A DNA stretch of 64,000 nucleotides, from contig NZ_VCQV01000023.1 of NCBI RefSeq assembly GCF_007845645.1, positions 26,884 through 90,883 of the forward strand, given 5' to 3'. This DNA comes from Leekyejoonella antrihumi (lineage in GTDB: Bacteria; Actinomycetota; Actinomycetes; Actinomycetales; Dermatophilaceae). The notes under the pieces are model-generated. The model made no database searches. It was not told the origin of the DNA and worked only from the letters and a program-made list of their open reading frames with translations. Both the position numbers and the translations under genes were made by a program. Shown here one piece after another: positions 41,683-49,857 of this stretch. Position 1 is the first letter of the stretch. Every line of letters starts with the position of its first letter.

Positions 41683-42975
41683 CTACGGACCGGCGGACCA
41701 GTCGGTGGTCTGCTCGGGGAGCGGCAGCGCACGAGTGGCGCGGTCCGAGGCGCGACAGATGACGGCGCCGATCAGCGTGCCGATGGCGATCCCGAAGACC
41801 GCGGACAGCGCGGTGAGCAGCGACGCGGCAGCGCCGGTGCCGACCTCGATCTGCGACGCGTTGAGCAGTCCGAACGATCCCGGCGCCACGATGAGGAAGG
41901 CCGGCACATACGTAATACGCCACGCCGGACCTCCCGGAATCCAGGAGACCAGAGTCGCCGCAACCGCAGCTGCGACGGCACCCGCGAGCCCGCCGATCGC
42001 CGCGCCGTGCGTGATGTTGAGAGTGATCTGCACGGCAGACGCGACCACCACGACGGCCACGATCGACAGCGTGTGCTCCGGCGGTGAGTAGACGTTGATG
42101 ATGAGCCCGAGCGTCGCGAGCGCCACTCCGAGACACGGGGCCCACCAGCCGTGATGGACGACCTGCACATCACTCAGCGCTGACAGGTGTGTGCCGGTCA
42201 CTGCCGCTGCGCCCACCAGCCCGACGATGAACAGGGCCAGCTGCACTATGCCGGACACCAATCGGGAGGTGCCTGCCGCCGCCGCGCCGGACGCGATCTC
42301 GGTCAGCCCCGTCACCAGAGCGCTTCCAGGCAGCAGGATCGCCAGGACCGCGACGATGGTGCGCAGCGGGCCGTCGAGCCACCCCGCGTGGAAAGCGCCG
42401 AGCACGATCAACGACACCAGGAACGAGGACGCCACCGGAAGCAGCGGACGCAGGGTGCGCCAACGGCGCACGAGCGTCGTGAGGAGTGCGACGACGAGCG
42501 AGCCGACCGCCGCGAACACGAGGTTGCCGACTCCGGGCTGCAGCAGGAGGCACAGCCCCAAGCCGACGGCCAGTCCGCCCAGGTCGGCGACCCACCCCGG
42601 CCACCGCGGACGCTCCTCCCGGATCTCGGTGAGCTCCCGCAGTGCGCCGTCCACGCCGAGCCGACGCGTGCGGATCCGGTTCACCAGCTTCAGGATGTCC
42701 GAGGTCTGCTCGAAGCGAAGCATCTGCCCCGCCGGCTCGAACACCGCACCGTCGTCGCGGCTCATGGACAGGAAGAGACCTGTCGACCAGGCCGCGACCC
42801 GCACGTCCGGCGCGCCGATCGCGGGGCCAAGGCCGCACAGCTCATCCTCGACATCACCCGCCGGAAGGCCACCGCTCAGCAACGCGGCACCGATGCTCAG
42901 CAGCAGATGCCGCCGAGGGTCGATGTCGGCCGGTGGTGTGGTCAGTCCCCGCGCAGCTGGTGGTGGCGACGACAT
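41683..42975 (-). CDS. Threonine/serine exporter (ThrE) family protein
   Basis: A 430-residue protein. The N-terminal half has a cytoplasmic domain followed by helices (PTF ThrE-type; ALLSGGLPAGDVEDELCGLG), and the C-terminal half has the DUF3815-like helices. The single chain with about ten membrane segments matches Corynebacterium ThrE, which exports L-threonine and L-serine. It converges on the D-amino-acid/peptide island, where peptide import could raise internal amino-acid levels; that link is inference. GTC-free ATG start at 42975. Confidence 0.82.
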   Translation of the reverse strand: MSSPPPAARGLTTPPADIDPRRHLLLSIGAALLSGGLPAGDVEDELCGLGPAIGAPDVRVAAWSTGLFLSMSRDDGAVFEPAGQMLRFEQTSDILKLVNRIRTRRLGVDGALRELTEIREERPRWPGWVADLGGLAVGLGLCLLLQPGVGNLVFAAVGSLVVALLTTLVRRWRTLRPLLPVASSFLVSLIVLGAFHAGWLDGPLRTIVAVLAILLPGSALVTGLTEIASGAAAAGTSRLVSGIVQLALFIVGLVGAAAVTGTHLSALSDVQVVHHGWWAPCLGVALATLGLIINVYSPPEHTLSIVAVVVVASAVQITLNITHGAAIGGLAGAVAAAVAATLVSWIPGGPAWRITYVPAFLIVAPGSFGLLNASQIEVGTGAAASLLTALSAVFGIAIGTLIGAVICRASDRATRALPLPEQTTDWSAGP

Positions 42976-43115
42976 GGGTAGGCGGCTCCCTCGGGACGGG
43001 GTGAATCGGGCACCCCATGGTACGGCCGGGCCATGCCCCCTCGAGACGCCAAAACGCCGCGGTACGGACCCCTTCCCAACGTGCCGCGGGGTGCCGTGCG
43101 AGTCGAACAGGTTGC

Positions 43116-43139
43116 TATGGTGTCTTCCAACATGTGGAA
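43116..43139 (+). promoter_or_regulatory. IclR promoter element and TTCCA-N5-TGGAA dyad
   Basis: TATGGT (43116-43121) is a TANNNT -10 box. TTCCA (43125-43129) and TGGAA (43135-43139) form an inverted repeat of the kind recognised by IclR proteins, at the expected transcription start. It suggests autoregulation. Confidence 0.5.
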
Positions 43140-43150
43140 AGGGTCTCTTT

Positions 43151-43954
43151 ATGGCCGCTTCGAACCGAAAAGCGGGGAACTCCGGGCCGGAGTCCGTGGT
43201 GGGAACTCAGACCATAGGCAGGGCGCTCGCCGTCCTGCGGGTGCTGCGTGACACGCCCGCCGACGTCGGTGTCACCGAGATAGCCCGCGCTCTCGAACTG
43301 CATACCAGCACCGTCCATCGCATGGTGCGCGCACTGGTCGCTGCCGGCTACGTTGCGCAGGACCCGCACACGGAGCGGTATCGACTCGGGCGAGAGGCTT
43401 TCCTGCTTGGTCATATCGCGGGTCGCGCGCTGGGTTTCGATGCGGCCATGCCGTTGCTCGAGTCGCTGGCGGAGACGACTGGTGAGTCGGTGAATCTGGT
43501 CGTCCGGGATGGCGATCACGGCCTGGTCGTGCTGCGTGTCGACTCCCAGCAACCACTGCGGTTCGCGCAACAGGTCGGTGCCCGTATCCCCATGTACTGC
43601 ACCAGCACCGGTAAGGCGCTACTGGCGTTTTCCGGCGACAGGGAAGGCGAGGTGGCGCGGGTCGGCGAGCTCGAGCGGCTGACGCCGACGACGATAACGT
43701 CGCCACGCGGGCTGTTGGAGGACCTGGAGAAGACGGTGGCGCGCGGCTTTGCCATCAACGAGTGCGAGCGAGTGCCGGGCGTGTGCGGCGTCGCCGCGCC
43801 CGTCCTGACGGCCGATGGGCGAGCCAGCGCCGCACTCGCGGTGCAAGGGCCGCAGATCAGACTGTCCGAGAACCGGATTGCCGAGCTGGGTCCGCTGGTC
43901 GTGGAGAGTGCGCGGATGGTGGCGGCCACCTCTCCGAGGGCCTACGGGCTCTGA
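43151..43954 (+). CDS. IclR-family transcriptional regulator
   Basis: A 267-residue regulator with an N-terminal winged helix (IGRALAVLRVLRDTPADVGV, then VTEIARALELHTSTVHRMVR) and a C-terminal IclR effector domain (MYCTSTGKALLAF; INECERVPGVCGVAAPV). ATG at 43151 follows GGAAAGGG by 8 bases; a huge open frame upstream reads antisense to the ThrE gene and was rejected. It neighbours an organic-anion MFS transporter and the acyl-CoA genes and is their likely regulator. Confidence 0.87.
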   Translation: MAASNRKAGNSGPESVVGTQTIGRALAVLRVLRDTPADVGVTEIARALELHTSTVHRMVRALVAAGYVAQDPHTERYRLGREAFLLGHIAGRALGFDAAMPLLESLAETTGESVNLVVRDGDHGLVVLRVDSQQPLRFAQQVGARIPMYCTSTGKALLAFSGDREGEVARVGELERLTPTTITSPRGLLEDLEKTVARGFAINECERVPGVCGVAAPVLTADGRASAALAVQGPQIRLSENRIAELGPLVVESARMVAATSPRAYGL

Positions 43955-43972
43955 GATCGGGGCTGCTCAACC

Positions 43973-45364
43973 TCAAGAGGTCGCCGAGGTCGCCTTCGGG
44001 ACGCCGACCTTTGCGGTCGGATCCACGAACAACGCGGTCGCCGCCCCCACGAACAAGAGGCAGGCTGAGACGATGAACGGGACCTCCCAGCTGCCGGTCC
44101 GGTCGAGCAGGAACCCAAAAGCGAACGGGGAGAGGATCCCTGCCACTCCGAAGCCGGTATTCATGATGCCGCCGGCGGTCCCGGCGTGACGGGGAGCAAT
44201 GTCCATCGGGATCGCCCAGAGCACCGGGTTGGTGAGCTCGAGGAAGAAGAATGCCGCGGCGAGACAGACGGCGGCGACTGCCAGGTTGTGGATGAAGAGG
44301 GTCGGCATGGTGAACGCGAACGAGCCGATGAGACCCACAACCAGGTTGAACCTGCGAGCGGTCTTCAGATTGCCCCACCGTTGGTAGATCCAGTCGGACA
44401 GGAGCCCGCCCACCGTGTCACCGATCACTCCCGCAAAGAGGACCAGGCTGCTGAAGAGGGCGAACTTCTGCAGGTCGAGCCCATAGTTGCCCTTGAAGAA
44501 TGAGGGAATCCAGGTCAGGTACACCCAGAGTGACCAGCCGTAGCAGAAGTCGATGAACGTGACAGGCAGGATGCGCCGGAGCAGAGGCTTCCATGGCACC
44601 GGTGGCCGGATGTGCTCGATCTGCTCCTTCGGCAGCTCGGCGAGTTCGGCGGCCGTCATCTTCGGATGGTCTGCGGGGTTGTCCCGGAAGTACCACGACC
44701 AGACAGCGACCCAGATCAGGCTCATGGCACCGACGAGCCAGAAGGACGCACGCCAGCCAACCGCCGCAATGATGGCTGCGGTTGCCAGTGGTGTCACGGC
44801 ATTACCCAATCGGGAGGCCGAGTGCGTGATGCCCTGCGCGACGCCGCGCCGTTCGGGCGGCATCCACCGGGCCATGGCGCCGGTCGCCGTGGGGAAGGAA
44901 GCTCCCTCGCCGAAGCCGAGCCCGAGGCGGGCGGCGAACAGTGCGACCAGACTGGTCGCGAAGCCGGTGGCTGCGGTCATGACCGCCCACAGCAGACCGA
45001 CGACGGCGAGAACCTTGCGTGGCCCGAACTTGTCGCCCACGAGGCCGCCGACGATTTGAAAGAAGGCGTAGGGGACGGCAAAGGCCGAGAGGGCCAGGCC
45101 GAGCTCGGTGTTGGACAGGTGAAGGTCTGACTGGATGAACGGCGCCGCTGTCGAGATGTTGACTCGATCGACATAGGTGATGAAGTACATCCCGCACAGC
45201 AGGAACAGGACTTTGCCGCGAACTCGTCCGGCCAGCGACTTGAGCACCGACGGGCCGCGATGTGGTGGAGGAACCTTTCGGAACGTCGGACTCTGTTGCT
45301 CGAGCACGCTGTTCACCGCCTTGGTTGGATTGTTGCGCCAACGGATCGTGGCCCGCTCGTGCAT
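43973..45364 (-). CDS. MFS transporter, anion:cation symporter (ACS) family
   Basis: A 463-residue, 12-helix transporter with the ACS signature YFITYVDRVNISTAAPFIQ in helix 1 and GDKFGPRKVLAVVGLLWAVM as motif A. ACS members import organic acids such as hexuronates, phthalate or sulfoacetate (SauU). It is divergent from the aldehyde dehydrogenase/ligase operon and convergent with the IclR gene. The first ATG (45364) lacks a clear ribosome site, so the N-terminus may start up to about 40 codons later. Proposed importer of the acid used by the neighbouring operon. Confidence 0.82.
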   Translation of the reverse strand: MHERATIRWRNNPTKAVNSVLEQQSPTFRKVPPPHRGPSVLKSLAGRVRGKVLFLLCGMYFITYVDRVNISTAAPFIQSDLHLSNTELGLALSAFAVPYAFFQIVGGLVGDKFGPRKVLAVVGLLWAVMTAATGFATSLVALFAARLGLGFGEGASFPTATGAMARWMPPERRGVAQGITHSASRLGNAVTPLATAAIIAAVGWRASFWLVGAMSLIWVAVWSWYFRDNPADHPKMTAAELAELPKEQIEHIRPPVPWKPLLRRILPVTFIDFCYGWSLWVYLTWIPSFFKGNYGLDLQKFALFSSLVLFAGVIGDTVGGLLSDWIYQRWGNLKTARRFNLVVGLIGSFAFTMPTLFIHNLAVAAVCLAAAFFFLELTNPVLWAIPMDIAPRHAGTAGGIMNTGFGVAGILSPFAFGFLLDRTGSWEVPFIVSACLLFVGAATALFVDPTAKVGVPKATSATS

Positions 45365-45500
45365 CCCAATTTCATATGCTGGGAGGAGATGTCAAATTAC
45401 GGTAGGGGTGCCGTGATGCAGTGTCAAGGGTCTGGAGTGTGGACTTCGCCGACGAATTGTCCAGCTCTGCTGCTGAACAGGGAAATTCATCATTCTTGAT

Positions 45501-45596
45501 GATCGCGATCGACGAACTTCGAGCCGTTCTTCCGTTGACAAGCCGGATGACCTCTTCTAGCCTTTTGAAACGACATCCCACATAATGAAATGTGAT
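45501..45596 (+). promoter_or_regulatory. Promoter and operator candidates of the aldehyde dehydrogenase operon
   Basis: TTGACA (45535-45540) and TAGCCT (45558-45563) are spaced exactly 17 bases. Upstream is a perfect 10-base palindrome GATCGCGATC (45501-45510). Just after the predicted start, 45574-45591 reads on the minus strand ATTTCATTATGTGGGA; a similar block ATTTCATATGCTGGGA lies at 45369-45384 by the MFS start. Both could be regulator sites. Confidence 0.55.
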
Positions 45597-45628
45597 CCGT
45601 CGTCAGCCGCCGAGCTCGAGGAGTACTT

Positions 45629-47065
45629 GTGACATCAACAGTTGAGGCACCACCCATCGACAGTGCGCCCGTGCAAGCGACAGCCGTCATCAGCGCGCTG
45701 GTGCATCGCGCGCGTCTGGCGCAAGCGGAGTTCGAGACCTGGGGTCAAGGCCGTGTCGATGAGGTCGTCACCGCCGTTGCGTGGGCGATCTACGAACCGG
45801 ACCGCGCGCTGTCGTTGGCGCAGACCTCGGTGCGCGACACCGGTCTGGGCAGGCTCGAGGACAAGGTGCTGAAGAACCAGCGGAAGACGCTCGGCACTCT
45901 GCGAGATCTCATCGGAGCACGGTCGGTGGGCGTCATTGGTGAGGACCCCGACCTCGGCCTGACGGAATACGCGAAACCGGTCGGTGTGGTGGCTGCGGTA
46001 TGCCCGTCGACCAACCCCGCTGCCACGCCGGCGAACAAGACGATGATGATCCTCAAAGGCCGGAACGCGGTCATCCTGTCGCCATCGCCCAAGGGCGCGT
46101 CGACCTGCGCTGAGCTCGTCGGCTACATCCATACCGAGCTCGACAAGCTCGGTGCGCCGCGCGACCTGGTCCAGATGATCACCTCACCGACAAAGGACAA
46201 GACGTACGAGCTCATGCGGCAGTGTGATCTGTCGGTTGTGACGGGTTCGCAGAAGAACGTCAAGGCGGCGTATTCCAGTGGCAAGCCGGCAATCGGCGTG
46301 GGGGTGGGGAACGCTCCGGTCATCATCGACTTCAGCGCGGACATCGCAGCCAGCGCGGCGCAGGTGCGGCTCAGCAAGACCTTCGACTACGCGACGAGCT
46401 GCTCCTCGGAGAACTCACTGCACATCCACGAAGACGTCTACGCGCAGTGCCTGGAGGCGTTGAGCAAGGAGGGGGGCTATCTGCTCAGCGCATCAGAGAA
46501 GCGCCAGTTGCAGAAGGTCATGTGGCAGGACGGCAAGCTCTCCTCGGCCGTAACGGCTCAGCCGCCTGCACGCATTGCCGCGCTGGCCGGACTGACCGAC
46601 CCTCGTGCGCAGGAAGCGGCATTCTTCCTGGTGGAGGAGGACGGGGTGGGGCCGGACTCACCGTTCTCCGGCGAGAAGCTGTCGGTCGTGCTGACCGTCT
46701 ATCGATTCGATGACCTCGACACCGCGCTCGATCGGATCCAGCGCATCCTCAACTATCAGGGGGCCGGCCACTCGTGTGGGATCCACACGAATGACGAGGC
46801 TCGAGCGCGCAAGGTGGCCGAGCGTCTCCAGGTGGCCAGAGTGCTTGTCAACCAGGCGCACTGCTTCGGCACCGGCGGCGGACACGACAACGGCCTGGAG
46901 TTCACCCTCACGATGGGTGCCGGCACCTGGGCGGGAAACAGCATCTCGGACAACCTGTCGTTCCGAAACTTCCTCAATATCACGCGGCTCGTGCGGGTGA
47001 TACCACCTCGAACGCCGTCCGAGCGCGACCTGTTCGACACCTACCTTCAACGGCACGGACGGTGA
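45629..47065 (+). CDS. CoA-acylating aldehyde dehydrogenase, sulfoacetaldehyde dehydrogenase-like
   Basis: A 478-residue ALDH-superfamily enzyme of the acylating type: catalytic Cys258 in TSCSSENSLH, the short N-terminal fold without a classical ALDH Glu, and a C-terminal HCFGTGGGHDNGLEFTLTMG as in EutE/AdhE/SauS enzymes. It interconverts an acyl-CoA and an aldehyde with NAD(P)H. The closest remembered pattern is SauS (sulfoacetyl-CoA to sulfoacetaldehyde). GTG start at 45629 with GAGGAG about 6 bases before it. It leads an operon with two SucCD-like ligase subunits. Confidence 0.82.
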   Translation: MTSTVEAPPIDSAPVQATAVISALVHRARLAQAEFETWGQGRVDEVVTAVAWAIYEPDRALSLAQTSVRDTGLGRLEDKVLKNQRKTLGTLRDLIGARSVGVIGEDPDLGLTEYAKPVGVVAAVCPSTNPAATPANKTMMILKGRNAVILSPSPKGASTCAELVGYIHTELDKLGAPRDLVQMITSPTKDKTYELMRQCDLSVVTGSQKNVKAAYSSGKPAIGVGVGNAPVIIDFSADIAASAAQVRLSKTFDYATSCSSENSLHIHEDVYAQCLEALSKEGGYLLSASEKRQLQKVMWQDGKLSSAVTAQPPARIAALAGLTDPRAQEAAFFLVEEDGVGPDSPFSGEKLSVVLTVYRFDDLDTALDRIQRILNYQGAGHSCGIHTNDEARARKVAERLQVARVLVNQAHCFGTGGGHDNGLEFTLTMGAGTWAGNSISDNLSFRNFLNITRLVRVIPPRTPSERDLFDTYLQRHGR

Positions 47066-47069
47066 CCTG

Positions 47070-48227
47070 ATGAATCTTCTCGAACACCTGGGCAAGCGAC
47101 TTCTCCGCGATGCCGGGCTAACCACACCTCGTGGCACTGTCGTCGTCACGCCGGATGAGGCTGCCGAAGCAGCGAGCGCGCTAGGGCCGAATCTGGTTCT
47201 GAAGAGTCAGATTCCGGCCGGAAAGCGAGGGAAGTCCGGCGGGATCCGCTTTCCCACCTCGGTCGCAGAGGTCCGTTCGGCCGCGGAGGATCTGCTCGGC
47301 GCCGAAGTCGCCGGGCATCGGGTGAGCTCACTACTTGTCGAGCAGAGCGCGGACATCGCCCGAGAGCTGTACGCAGCAGTGCTGAACGATGCCGCCAGCA
47401 AGAAGCCGACGGTGATCTTCTCGACCCAGGGTGGAATGGACATCGAGGAGGTCAGCAGCGCGACGCCGGACTCCGTGAAGCGCTGCGCGATCGACGTCCG
47501 GAAGGGCTTCACGGCGGCCGATGCAGCGCTGCTGCTCGCCGAAACTGACCTCGCCGCGAGCGAGCAGGCCGCGGTCGGTCGGGCGCTGATGCGGCTCTAC
47601 CAGCTGTACAGCGACGTCGATGCGGAACTTGTCGAAGTCAACCCTCTGGTGCTGACCGCCGGCGGCACCGTTGTGGCTCTGGACGCCAAGATCTCACTCG
47701 ATCCGGGGGCGCTTGCTCGCCACAGAGACCTGGTGCGGGACCTGACCGATGAGCTGCCGGACGAGCGGACCGACCGGGTGCGAGCGGCCCGCGACGCCGG
47801 ACTGGCGTTGATCGAGCTGGATGGCAGCGTCGGTGTCCTGGCCAATGGGGCCGGCCTGACCATGACCACGCTCGATGCCGTGGCCTACTACGGCGGACGG
47901 GCGGCGAACTTCCTCGAGATCGGTGGCGATGCCTACACCAAGGCCACGCCCGCTCTGGAGCTGGTCCTGACCAACCCGGCGGTCAAGAGTCTGGTCGTCA
48001 ACTTCTGTGGGGCATTCGCTCGGACCGACGTCATGACCGAGGGTGTGGTCAACGCGCTGCAAGAGCTGAAGCCATCGATCCCGGTCTCTTTCTCCATTCA
48101 CGGAACCGGTGAGGAAGAGGCCATCGCGATGGTGCGGGACCGGCTGGGCATCGAGCCCTACGACCGGATGGATGACGCAGTGAAGGCAGCGGTCGACGCT
48201 GCTGCTCTACCGGAAGAGGTGGCCTGA
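47070..48227 (+). CDS. ADP-forming acyl-CoA ligase, SucC-like beta subunit
   Basis: A 385-residue protein. An ATP-grasp domain (about 1-220; LLRDAGLTTPRGTVV, LKSQIPAGKRGKSGGI, VEVNPLVL) is followed by a CoA-ligase domain (about 245-370; GSVGVLANGAGLTMTTLDAV, ANFLEIGG). This matches SucC/MtkA-type subunits, in which ATP phosphorylates the partner subunit's His. It lies between the acylating dehydrogenase (4-base gap) and SucD-like gene (overlapping TGATG). It is a second, specialised copy rather than the TCA-cycle enzyme, judging by context. Confidence 0.86.
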   Translation: MNLLEHLGKRLLRDAGLTTPRGTVVVTPDEAAEAASALGPNLVLKSQIPAGKRGKSGGIRFPTSVAEVRSAAEDLLGAEVAGHRVSSLLVEQSADIARELYAAVLNDAASKKPTVIFSTQGGMDIEEVSSATPDSVKRCAIDVRKGFTAADAALLLAETDLAASEQAAVGRALMRLYQLYSDVDAELVEVNPLVLTAGGTVVALDAKISLDPGALARHRDLVRDLTDELPDERTDRVRAARDAGLALIELDGSVGVLANGAGLTMTTLDAVAYYGGRAANFLEIGGDAYTKATPALELVLTNPAVKSLVVNFCGAFARTDVMTEGVVNALQELKPSIPVSFSIHGTGEEEAIAMVRDRLGIEPYDRMDDAVKAAVDAAALPEEVA

Positions 48228-49120
48228 TGCTGGTGAACGGGAACGAGTCAGTGATCGTGCAGGGCCTCACCGGCGGGCAGGGTACGTTCTGGAGCGCTCG
48301 AATGAAGGCGTGCGGCACCAACATCGTCGCCGGTTCGAGCCCGGGGAAGGGCGGCCGTCGCGTAGACGGTGTCCCGGTCTACAACTCGGCCTGCGAGGCC
48401 GCTCGAGACCACAAACTGGACGTGAGCGTGCTCTTCGTGCCGCCGATGGCCGCGGCCGGTGCAACCCTCGACGCGATTCATGCGGGCGTGCGAAAGATCG
48501 TCCTGCTGACCGAACACGTTCCGTACCAGGACACGATGCGCATCCTGGCGGAGGCGGTCGATGCCGGTGCTCAAGTGTTGGGTCCAAACACGGCGGGCCT
48601 TGTTGTTCCCGGGGAGTCGGCTGTGGGAATCATGCCGGGGCTGGCAGCCAACATCTTCCAGCCAGGCAACGTCGGTGTGCTCTCGCGCAGTGGAAGCCTG
48701 GGCACCCTTGTCTGCCTCAACCTGGTCGCTGACGGCTACGGGCAATCGGCCTTTATCGGGATTGGCGGGGACCCCATCCTCGGCACGACGACTCTGGACG
48801 CACTGCGCACCCTGGATCAGGACCCGCAGACCGAGGCGGTGGTGCTGGTTGGAGAGATCGGAGGGGTCATGGAGGAGGAGGCCGCCGACTACGTTGCCGA
48901 GATGTCAAAACCGGTGGTGGCCTTCATCGCCGGGCGAAGCGCGCCGCCCAACACCCGGATGGGCCACGCCGGCGCCATCATCACCGGAACCCGCGGAAGT
49001 GGCGAGTCCAAGGCGAGCGCACTGACCGCCGCAGGCGCTCATGTCGTGGATCTACCGAGCCAGATCGGATCGGTGCTGGACGAGCTCGGTGTCCGGTCCA
49101 ATGTCGTGGGTGCAGCCTGA
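48227..49120 (+). CDS. ADP-forming acyl-CoA ligase, SucD-like alpha subunit
   Basis: A 297-residue protein with a CoA-binding Rossmann domain (VIVQGLTGGQGTFWSARMKA at 9-28) and a ligase-CoA domain carrying the phosphohistidine His247 in RMGHAGAIITG. The pattern equals succinyl-CoA synthetase alpha and MtkB. With the SucC-like partner it would activate a carboxylate to its CoA ester, feeding the acylating dehydrogenase. Substrates compatible with the set include sulfoacetate, malonate-type acids or glycolate. Confidence 0.86.
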   Translation: MLVNGNESVIVQGLTGGQGTFWSARMKACGTNIVAGSSPGKGGRRVDGVPVYNSACEAARDHKLDVSVLFVPPMAAAGATLDAIHAGVRKIVLLTEHVPYQDTMRILAEAVDAGAQVLGPNTAGLVVPGESAVGIMPGLAANIFQPGNVGVLSRSGSLGTLVCLNLVADGYGQSAFIGIGGDPILGTTTLDALRTLDQDPQTEAVVLVGEIGGVMEEEAADYVAEMSKPVVAFIAGRSAPPNTRMGHAGAIITGTRGSGESKASALTAAGAHVVDLPSQIGSVLDELGVRSNVVGAA

Positions 49121-49199
49121 CCCCTTTGGCTCGTCGTAGCCGGTGCTGCATCCTGGCCGGCCGGTTCCGTCCTGGAGGCCATGCGGCCATACTGAGGTG

Positions 49200-49850
49200 A
49201 TGGATACGCTCACCGTCACGCAGATCCTCGACTCCAACCTGGCCGACTGGCGCAGGCTCGCGCAAGCGCTGCACGCGCGATTCGCGACCGGCGACTTCAT
49301 GGCCGGACTGGCCTTCGTCACGGCCGTCGGTGCGGCGGCGGAGGAGGCGAACCATCATCCGGACGTCACGCTCACCTACCCGTATGTCGATCTGAAGCTG
49401 ATCAGCCACGACGCCTCGGGCATCACTCAGCGAGACGTCGACCTTGCGCGGAAGATCAGTGACATCGCCCGGCAGCAAGGGATCGAGTCCCAGCCGGCCG
49501 CGCTCGCCGAGATCGAGTTCGCGCTCGACACGGCGAATGCCGCGGGGGCCGGCCCGTTCTGGGCGGCGCTGCTGACCGGAAGCGCTGACAACGTGGACGG
49601 CGACGACGTGCAAGACGGCAACGGCCGGGTCCCGTTGCTCTGGTTTCAGCACACCGACGCCCACGAGACTCCACGTCAGCGCATTCACCTGGACGTATGG
49701 GTGCCGCATGACCTGGCCGAGCAGCGCATCTCCGCGGCCGTCGCCGCCGGTGGCCGGGTGGTCGACGACAGCGAGGCGCCGTCGTTCGTGGTCCTGGCCG
49801 ATCCGGAGGGCAACCGCGCCTGCGTCTGTACCTGCCTGGACCGCGGGTAG
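49200..49850 (+). CDS. Pterin-4a-carbinolamine dehydratase-like domain fused to VOC domain
   Basis: A 216-residue two-domain protein. Residues 1-95 carry the PCD motif EEANHHPDVTLTYPYVDLKL followed by SHDASGITQRDVDLARKI, with the paired His of the family. Residues 105-216 are a glyoxalase/VOC-like domain (LWFQHTDAHETPRQRIHLDV, FVVLADPEGNRACVC). PCD enzymes recycle 4a-hydroxy-tetrahydropterins. No pterin hydroxylase is nearby. ATG at 49200; 19 further upstream codons are open but not homologous. Confidence 0.78.
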   Translation: MDTLTVTQILDSNLADWRRLAQALHARFATGDFMAGLAFVTAVGAAAEEANHHPDVTLTYPYVDLKLISHDASGITQRDVDLARKISDIARQQGIESQPAALAEIEFALDTANAAGAGPFWAALLTGSADNVDGDDVQDGNGRVPLLWFQHTDAHETPRQRIHLDVWVPHDLAEQRISAAVAAGGRVVDDSEAPSFVVLADPEGNRACVCTCLDRG

Positions 49851-49857
49851 GTACGTT

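Noticed and set aside
42191..43954. A 587-codon plus-strand frame ending with the IclR domain
   Set aside because: The first 320 codons are antisense to the ThrE-family gene and Arg/Ser-rich; the IclR gene proper starts at 43151 with a ribosome site and a matching promoter.
45365..45395. Promoter of the ACS transporter using the TTGACA on the minus strand (45395-45390)
   Set aside because: No acceptable -10 lies at 16-18 bases; the best TATGAA is only 13 bases away.
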